Below the pieces are notes generated by a model. That model saw only the letters and a program-made list of their open reading frames with translations. It had not been told where the DNA came from and ran no database searches. A stretch of DNA of 64,000 bases from Anthopleura xanthogrammica (lineage: Eukaryota > Cnidaria > Anthozoa > Actiniaria > Actiniidae). A program made the translations under genes and the position numbers. Below, piece by piece: positions 56,829 through 64,000 of this stretch (the stretch's first letter is position 1; each line of letters begins with the position of its first letter). The stretch is from positions 6,799,770 through 6,863,769 of the forward strand of contig OZ025215.1 in NCBI GenBank assembly GCA_964019055.1, written 5' to 3'.

Positions 56829-58857
56829 TTTTGAGAACGGTGTGAAATTGCAATGAGAAAAATAGCTCAGTAGTAGATGAAGGTATGGACTTCACAATCT
56901 CATTTGTTACGCGATTTCCGAGATATGTGCTAACAGGCCTCCAGACCATGCCATTATATGCCACTATGACATCCATGGCCACCCGTACGATGTGGTGGCA
57001 GGATTCATTGACCATGCTAAGGTTACTTAGAACTTATTCATCAGTTCCACTGAGTCTAAAGTTCTTTTTTTAAACTATATATTCACTTTGAATAGTTTTT
57101 GAGGCAATCTTAATTAAAATTTAAAACGAAAAAATAGTAAAAATTTGATATTAGGAACTAAGTAAAAATTTGAACGATCCGACTTCTTGAAAAAGTCTGG
57201 CTACTTACTTATTATCATATCAGACAATAGCGAACCAAGTACCGTTGCAATAGTTTTCCCAGTGGTATTAAAATCTTGTCTCACAAACAACTACACAGTA
57301 TCTGTTTTAAAGAGCACTACAAGGATCACGAGGCAATTTTATTCTATTTTCAGATGACAGGAAACAATTTATAATCAATTTTCAGCGATCAGAGTTTTAA
57401 ATTCTGATAATGATTCTAGCTAATTTGTTGAACTTGTGGGACATAGCAACGGTAACTAAGGGGAGTTAGAGCCATCAATTGTCTACTGTTCTGAAATTTC
57501 ACATGACATTTATTTCACATTATAGAAACAAAAAGAGAAAACTCTATATCAAATCGGTGGTCAAACCTTAAAAAAAAACCCGGGCAATTAGCTGGTGTTA
57601 GTTTTTGTTTGCAGTATTGTCTAACCTCCGAAACCTCCTTCAAGGTAAACATTATATAATTCCGAGCCGATCATATATTCTATTAATAAATAATTGTTCA
57701 ACCTCAATTTGTTGTCCCATTTTAATGATAACATGAATTACTGTTATTTTTTCAATAATTTTTTTCAACCAAAGAAAAAACTTATATATTGAATAAGTCA
57801 ATTTGTATGGAGAGCCGGTATCTCCAAAACAACTAATTATTTCGATGAATTCAATTGACTTAACTTACAACATTCGTCGTGTTACGGGTAACTGTCATGG
57901 GAGGCGTGGTCTTGTTTATGGTGCATGCAAACAGATCAAATTTCCCGAGTGGCTAAATTTAAAATATTGAACAACATTATGTCTAGTAAATTGCCAGCGA
58001 AATCTATGAGGTTAAAATAATCGTAACAAGATCATTTTCATAAATGAGCACGAAAGATTTTTGGTTCGGAAACTAAAAATTGCGATGTAACTTTTTTTTT
58101 TTTTTTTTTTTTTAGTTGATGTCATAAGAAAAGATCGATCACATCGAATAAGCTATACGTAATGATAATCTAATAAGTCAAGTGTCATCAAAGTCAAGTG
58201 TCTATAGTGTCTGAAGTGCCTCTTGGTGTATTGAAGAAAAGTCGAAGGTATGGCTTTTCATTTAGCTTTACTTAAGCAAAACGTAACTTATCTGTGTTGT
58301 GCTACACTTCGAGGTATGAGAGTAAAGACTATATAGATTGAGAGATTGAGTGGATTAGTATAGGAACCGTCGGATAGGACAAATTATATATATATATATG
58401 TAGTCGGTGTTCAGTTGTCAAATGAAATCATCCCGTGTGCTCTTTTTTGACATTGTGACAATGCCATTAATAATATGATATTGAAAAGAACTGAACTTTC
58501 TTCACCTGCGTTAAATCGTGTCTTTTTCTCATATGACCAAGCTTGTTATGTTCCTAATATTAAGAGTTATTCTTACCTGATGATGACTGAGAAGACCGAA
58601 AGCTTGGTTGTCAGTATTAAAAAACACGATTTAATGAAGCAAATTTTTTTTAATTGATATGAAACAGTTTTAGACTTGGTGGAGTACTTGCACTAATCCG
58701 AGAACCATAATTAGTAACCGTAAATAGAGCTAAGTTGCACAAAAGCCTTTGTTTTCTATTGCTAAGTTTAATTAATACTATTTATCACTCCAGTGAAGTC
58801 ACTTAGAGTGATTCTCATAAACCTGTGAAATACACCTTAGTGTATTACGCATTACTT

Positions 58858-59014
58858 CACTCTAATTCTTTTGTTTTCTATTGTGTTTATCTGACTATTA
58901 CACTTTAATAAGCACACTTTGTTTCACAGGTTAATGAAAACCACTCTAACCCGTGAAATAAAAATTGCTTGTTAAAATGTAATAGTCAGATAGACACAAA
59001 AGAAAACAATGGGA
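58858..59014. repeat. Fold-back repeat
   Basis: TTTTGTTTTCTATTGTGTTT and ATCTGACTATTACA are inverted as TGTAATAGTCAGATAGACAC and AAAAGAAAACAATGG. Absent from the M2/P2 interval. Confidence 0.75.
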
Positions 59015-59094
59015 TTTTGGTCTACTAAAGTGTATTAGTCTAATATCTTATTTGTGTGTGTGGGTTTAGTGCGAGACTCTATTTACTTTTAAGG

Positions 59095-59273
59095 AATAAA
59101 AAACAGTTTTCCGTGTATTATACTCTGATAAAGACACGCGGGATGTAGAGAGAACACGAGAGAAGCGTAGGAAACCACGACGCGTAGCGGAGTGGTTTCC
59201 AGCTTCTCAAGTGTTCTCTCCACATCCCAAGTGTCTTTATCAAAGTATAATACATGGAAAACTGTTTTTTATT
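59095..59273. mobile_element. Hairpin MITE
   Basis: Arms AATAAAAAACAGTTTTCCGT...GTATTATACT and AGTATAATACATGGAAAACT...GTTTTTTATT with a GGAAACCACGACGCGTAGCG centre. Absent from the M2/P2 interval. Confidence 0.85.
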
Positions 59274-59613
59274 GCTTTTATAAAATAACTAACTTTTCGA
59301 AAGAGAAAAAAATGACGTGAGCATGTATTATGCTCTCATAAAACATGGCTTTTTGACCAATCAGAGCGCGCGTAATATCAAAGTTATTTTATAAAAACTA
59401 TTAACCGAATAAAAAGCATGAACTATAACTAAATATATAGTATAAATATATAACCTATATCATGCAGTTCATGAATCATTTACACTGTGTTTCGAATGAT
59501 GGCTTCCACAGTTGACATACCTGCCACAATGTTTTCAAGCTTGGAACCGTGATATCGTCTATAATATTTCGTATCTCAACTGATTCAATTTCGCTTATCT
59601 ATTTTGCAGCAAA

Positions 59614-62600
59614 ATGACGCCGACAGCAATAAGTCTTATTGTTCTAACTCTTATTGAGTTCACTGGGTAAGAATGATGATAAGCCGCTATTTATAAGGAG
59701 GGCGAGCTGGAACAGACCTTCTTAGATACGTTTTTTGTTGTGCCCATTTCCGTCAGACCATGTCAGTAACGTAGCGAGGGGGCAGGGGGTCCTGGAGTGC
59801 CCCCCCCCCCCCCCCCCAGATTATAGGTCATAGTAGGTCCTCGCTACGCCACTGGACCATGTGATGCCACTCTTGGGAGTTGATTATTTCATGTGTACGC
59901 GCGCTCGCCCCTTCACCTCCACGACTCTCGCTACGCCACTGGTTTTGAGGGCTTACAATTCATATAAAAAAAAAGCATCTGAAAGGATGAAAGGATCCTG
60001 TTAACTTGACTTATTCTTACCTATGCTATTCATTTGCTTGATCTGTAGGGCAGCAGTGTACTCAGTGAAGTCTTCTCATGAACCTGGACATCATTTTATT
60101 GGGTACAACTCTTTAAACGCTTCGGATGTAGTGGGTGAGATAACTAGCTGAACTGAGTCATTACTACGCTTCTCAGTTGAGCTTGGAACGACTGAAGTTT
60201 TCTCATAAGCGGTTTTTTCCACCATAGACCGTGAGAATGATCGCTTCTGATTCGCTGAATTGGTTTCGCTGCTTAAATATTTCAGCTCAAACAAATTCAG
60301 CCAATCAGAAGCGATCATTCTCATGGTCTGTTGTGGCGGTTGCCATTAGAAACATTGAGAACTAGACGTTAAAACTTTATGACAAAACTTCAGTCGTTCT
60401 AAGCTCAACTGAGAAGCGTAGTAAGCCTGCAAAAATTGACTTATAAAAGTTTATATCTGAGATAAATCTAGATTTTCAGGAGAGGTTTTGATACTTTGTA
60501 TACATTTACTATGATATTCATTATTAAGTGGGAAAATAAACAAGGAAATAACCGTTTCCCGAGTCGCTGAGCTACTAAGGATGACACCTCAGTTTTGTAA
60601 ATTTTCTCGATTCTGATTGGCTAATATTCATTACTCAGATCAGCTGACAGTTTTCCGAGTGTCTGTTTAAAATAGTACTACAAGTATTACGAAGCAATTT
60701 TCTCATTTTCTCCCACACAGGACAGTAAACGATTGAAAAATTATAATCAATATTCTGCGATCAGAGTTCTAAATTCGGAGATATTCTGGCTAATTTGTTC
60801 AGTTTGATATTGAGCTCAATATACTATTGATTATTATTTCTATTTTGATCCATAATGCTTTGCGCTCTGTTTAAGTAAATTAGTCTCTTGTTTGCTTCAT
60901 TGATTCATTTATTTGAGGTTGTTTGTTTGTTTGTTTTATTCGTTTGTTATTGTTGTTGCTGTATTTTGTTTGTTTGTTTTGTCTGTTTTCCCTGTCTGTT
61001 TTCCCTGGGCCAATTTGTGTCATTCTTCTCTTTTGAAATACTCCACTAATTGCGGAGTGGCAATTTTGAATTGTTTCGTGCATTTTTAGGTGAAAAACGT
61101 GTAGTTATTGCTGGAGCAGTACTTTCTGCTGGTGCTGTCCTTGTGTCTATGTGGTCATCAGTATTTAGCGACAAAGCAATTGAGATAGACATTTCTAACC
61201 GCTTGACGACCTCTCTCAATAATCCTACATGGTACATGCTCCATGGACATGCTGCCATTCTTCCTCCATTCCTCATCAATGAAAAAGAACCATCGACAAC
61301 ATTTCTTTTCCAAAGAACCCCAAGTAAGTATGGTCACGTCTCCGGAGTTAAACAAATGGCAAATATATTAGCGGAGCTCCTGCGCGGGCCGAAGGCCCGC
61401 GCGAGCGGAGCACCATACTTAAGAAAAAATGGTAACCCATCGAGTTGATTTTTCATGGCTTGATTACGTCATCATCTTGTCCATACATACATACATACAT
61501 ACATACATACATACATACATACATACATACATACATACATACATACATACATACATACATACATACATACATACATACATACATACATACATACATACAT
61601 ACATACATACATACGTACATACATACATACGTCCGTCCGTGTACCACTTTGCACAGGGTTCCCGCGCGCTTTGCTTACTCACAAATGCACAGAAAAATTG
61701 CAATAATGTAGTCAAAGATGGATCAAGAAGTATTTTTTCTTATTTTTGCAATGCGAAAAATACGTTTAGTCGAAGTCATGTCTGTCTTAAAGTGAACAAA
61801 AACAATTTTTCGACTTTAGCGACTTGCTAAAGAAGATTTAGCGAGGGAAAGCGAGGGAAGATTCTTAATCTTACGATTAGATGAAGTTTCGTGACTGAAA
61901 CTTCAGTGAGAGAAAAAGTGGCCTGTAGACCACAAAAACCTGATTATACTGCAAGAATGATATTTCAGTTCCGTAGAAAACACTTCATAGAAGGTAAATT
62001 CATTAATTTTAACTAATATTTCGTAAAAAATCGACAAGAAATGTGTAAACTAGCTGGAGAAACTCTCAGACAAGCCAAGGACGTTGGTTCGGCAAACATT
62101 GTCAGAAAAACTTGGATAGTTTGTCGTTTTTACTGCATTCTAGATTTTTATCATCTTTTTCTTCAATACTTGTGAACCAAAAAAGCAATATTTGAAGCTT
62201 TGATCTTTTGTTTTTGATCCCATTTCAAGAAAAAAGGCTAAGACTTAGTAAAAAGACTTGGTTCTTTGAAAAAACATATTTGACGGCCAGAGAACCTCAC
62301 GCGAAGTCAAAACAAGATTCCAGTTTCATAATCATATGAATATTTTGACATTTTTATAGATAATTTATTTTAATGTTGAATGAAATATGAAAAAGGAATA
62401 CATATCACACCAAATATTTGCTATTTATCTGGCTTTTCCAGCTATTACTATTACACAATCGCAAAAATGATGAGCTTGTTTTTTTTTTATGGATAAGCTT
62501 ATGTTTTTGTAAGATATTTCGCTCGATAATAAAGTTAAGAATAAATCTGAAAAAAAAACTTTTCAAAGACCAACTTACTAACAAAGAAAATTATTATCTT

Positions 62601-64000
62601 GCATTAATGAATATGTCTCTTTTTACATGTGAAGTTCAAGTGAATGTAAGCTTAAGCTTATCAGTAATATTTTTCGACATTTTTCAGTGTAGTTCACTTT
62701 CCACCTAAAAAACTTACAACTTTGATTACTTTTTGCTGAATAAAATCCTTTGTTCTATACATGTATTCATATGCTCTACGATCTATGATTATTTTTCTTC
62801 GAATTGAAAAGTTTTCTAATGCTTTTAAAGGCTTAAAATAATGGTTTTTCTTTTAGTTTTTCCTCCTGGATTCTGGTAAAATCAAACGAAGTGGTAACGC
62901 TATAACCAGCGTTATGCCGCGTCACACAATTGTCACGTTTTTAGCACTAAATATACTATTTATGGGAGCTCCGCTTTTAGGCAGTGCCTAAATCTATATA
63001 TTACAGGCCTCTAGAGAATATAAATGGTTGGATAGGTCAAGAGGTGACACGCGTGAAAAATGTCTGCGCATGCTCTAAGTCCGTATGCAAATTAGTCAAA
63101 ATTTGTCTTTACAAAATGCCAAAACTTAAGATCAGTTCTTGAAACTTAAGGCTAACTCTTTCATATTGTCTTTATTAACACATTATCTTGGTCTCATAAA
63201 AGTATACCCACGAATATTTTTTGTATACTCGGAGAAAACAAGCATTTATTTTCTCACAAAAACTCTATAAATTCTTGGAAAGCGTGCTGAAAGGCACACA
63301 TGCGCAAACGTTTTTCTCTAGTGTCTCAAGAGGTAGACCTCTTGCACGTGACGTCAAAGCAGCTTAATTTGGAGGACATACAAAACAAAAGAATTTCAAA
63401 CTTCTGAGAATTGGAACCTATTGTTTTCCAAATTCAGCTGCATTCCGACGTGCTGCAAGGGGTCTATATACCCGAGGGAGTGTGGGTGCCATGTTTCTCG
63501 ATTGTCTCTGCGAGGACACAGGAATCCCAACCGTTAAAAAAGTAAAATAAGAGAGACGCATGTGGAAAAGGCTAACAGTTGGTTATAATTTTGATAACAA
63601 TTGAATGTGATGGGGGTTTACTTTTGGTTCAAAAAGATTATTTAGAAAACTATTTTCCTCTGCTCTATCTATCTAAATGTCCTTGTAGATTCAGGATTTG
63701 GAACAGAGGGGGTGGTGTCGTATCAGATAGGACCGCAAGGTACCTTGAGTCTTATCATCGTGTGGAAGATGCCTCAGTTTGCAACCACAGGCTTCTTCAT
63801 TAAGGTGTGTAAGCCATTTGAAGGGTGTAATAACTGGGTAGGAATACTACTGTCAAATATTTTTACTGGAATAAAAAGTGAAAACATTATAGACAAACTT
63901 CATCTTTATCGAAGGCTGGAACAAATATACAAAGCTTTGTTACAGTAATGGCGTGCATGTTTGACAAGAGATGAATTAAGATGGAGGACATGAAAGAAAG
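59614..64000 (+). CDS. Actinoporin-like protein P3 (P-type), last exon beyond the window
   Basis: Exons 59614-59666, 60049-60134, 61090-61323, 63689-63804 (489 nt, 163 codons in frame); exon 5 should lie past 64000. It matches P2 exon for exon: the same signal peptide apart from one residue, HEPGHHFIGYNSLNASD, GEKR before the hydrophobic helix (VIAGAVLSAGAVLVSMWSS), NPTWYMLHGHAAILPPFLI, and FGTEGVVSYQIG with IIVWKMPQFATTGF. The acceptor for exon 5 is not reached: P2 has 874 bp in the corresponding intron and only 196 bp of it are in view here. Intron 3 carries two insertions that P2 lacks (61371-62995 and 63046-63325). Confidence 0.75.
60160..60425. mobile_element. Fold-back MITE in P3 intron 2
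   Basis: Arms TACTACGCTTCTCAGTTGAG...GAACGACTGAAGTTTT and AAAACTTCAGTCGTTCTAAG...CTGAGAAGCGTAGTA, with an inner pair around GAGAATGATCGCTTCTGATT. In P2 only the left half remains (47022-47130), joined to GACAGTAAACGATTG-type sequence that in P3 lies at 60721, so P2 has a deletion. Confidence 0.8.
61371..62995. mobile_element. 1.6-kb insertion with 8-bp target duplication
   Basis: ATATATTA flanks both sides (61363-61370 and 62996-63003), and P2 has the empty site (AAATATATTACCGGCCTCTAG at about 49507). The left end is GCGGAGCTCCTGCGCGGGCC with a GC-rich hairpin; the right part has GGGAGCTCCGC before TTTTAGGCAGTGCCTAAATC. It contains the (CATA)n run at 61480-61632. No transposase ORF is seen, so it is non-autonomous. 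Confidence 0.8.
61480..61632. repeat. (CATA)n microsatellite, about 38 units
   Basis: Nearly perfect tetranucleotide run inside the 61371-62995 insertion; it causes the His-Thr-Tyr-Ile and Met-Tyr-Val-Cys frames. Confidence 0.97.
63046..63325. mobile_element. 280-bp MITE with 9-bp target duplication (Mutator-like)
   Basis: TCAAGAGGT at 63037-63045 and 63326-63334. TIRs GACACGCGTGAAAAATGTCT and GACACTAGAGAAAAACGTTT (inverted), both followed by GCGCATG. P2 lacks it (GATAGGTCTCGAGGTAGACC at 49544). A 9-bp duplication is typical of Mutator-like elements. Confidence 0.85.
63335..63466. mobile_element. MITE family 'AGACC', copy 4
   Basis: AGACCTCTTGCACGTGACGT...ACGTGCTGCAAGGGGTCTA in intron 3 of P3, orthologous to 49561-49700. 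Confidence 0.85.

Larger units (their letters stand above)
56829..59613. promoter_or_regulatory. Shared 5' region of the M3/P3 divergent pair
   Basis: 2.8 kb, longer than in pair 2 because of inserted hairpins at 58858-59014 and 59095-59273. The parts near each start codon are conserved with pair 2. TATCTATTTTGCAGCAAAATG precedes the P3 start, again a likely splice acceptor. A T run of about 25 lies at 58090-58114. Confidence 0.5.

Noticed and set aside
61429..61830. ORFs with His-Thr-Tyr-Ile or Met-Tyr-Val-Cys repeats
   Set aside because: Translations of the (CATA)n microsatellite.

Overview
The window looks like nuclear DNA of a cnidarian, most likely an anthozoan such as a coral or sea anemone. 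It is AT-rich and its genes have many short introns with GT..AG borders. SINEs, hairpin MITEs and minisatellites are dense, and there is a cluster of actinoporin-like (cytolysin/lectin fold) genes. The species is not determined. All splice junctions were read by eye from GT/AG sites and reading-frame continuity; no search was run.

Layout. (1) 1-10895, plus strand: the last 21 coding exons (1,225 codons, frame kept throughout) of a large protein recognised as SZT2, the KICSTOR subunit that restrains mTORC1. Three SINE copies lie in its introns. (2) 10896-17419: mostly intergenic, with a likely three-exon gene on the minus strand (12857-14918) for a small secreted cysteine-rich protein. (3) 17420-18634: an intronless class A GPCR, followed by a 119-bp minisatellite. 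(4) 19751 to the right edge: six actinoporin-like genes in three head-to-head pairs, each pair being a minus-strand 'M-type' and a plus-strand 'P-type' gene: M1/P1 (19751-32792), M2/P2 (33515-51287), M3/P3 (53424 to beyond 64000). All have five coding exons with the same intron phases (2,1,1,0), a signal peptide on exon 1, a short pro-segment on exon 2, a hydrophobic helix plus the start of the beta-sandwich on exon 3, and the rest on exons 4 and 5. The reading frames are intact in every copy (P3 exon 5 is off the edge). M2/P2 and M3/P3 come from a recent tandem duplication whose junction near 52578 cuts a relic M-type last exon.

Mobile DNA. Because units 2 and 3 are recent copies, several insertions can be read against their empty site. 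The main elements are: a 6.5-kb Polinton/Maverick-type element (36308-42844; 6-bp target duplication; 1.66-kb terminal inverted repeats) in intron 2 of M2, with a packaging ATPase and two other ORFs but no polymerase, integrase or capsid gene, and with tRNA-Trp-like modules in its TIRs; a TTAA-flanked DNA transposon with a truncated transposase (29818-31726) in intron 3 of P1; a 1.6-kb element (8-bp duplication) and a 280-bp MITE (9-bp duplication) in intron 3 of P3; and a four-copy MITE family, three of whose copies carry a CACGTG/TGACGTCA motif.

How it fits together: each M/P pair shares one 5' intergenic region and encodes two divergent secreted proteins of the same fold. The pair, rather than the single gene, has been the unit of duplication. 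This suggests, without proving, a co-expressed two-component pore-forming or membrane-binding system.
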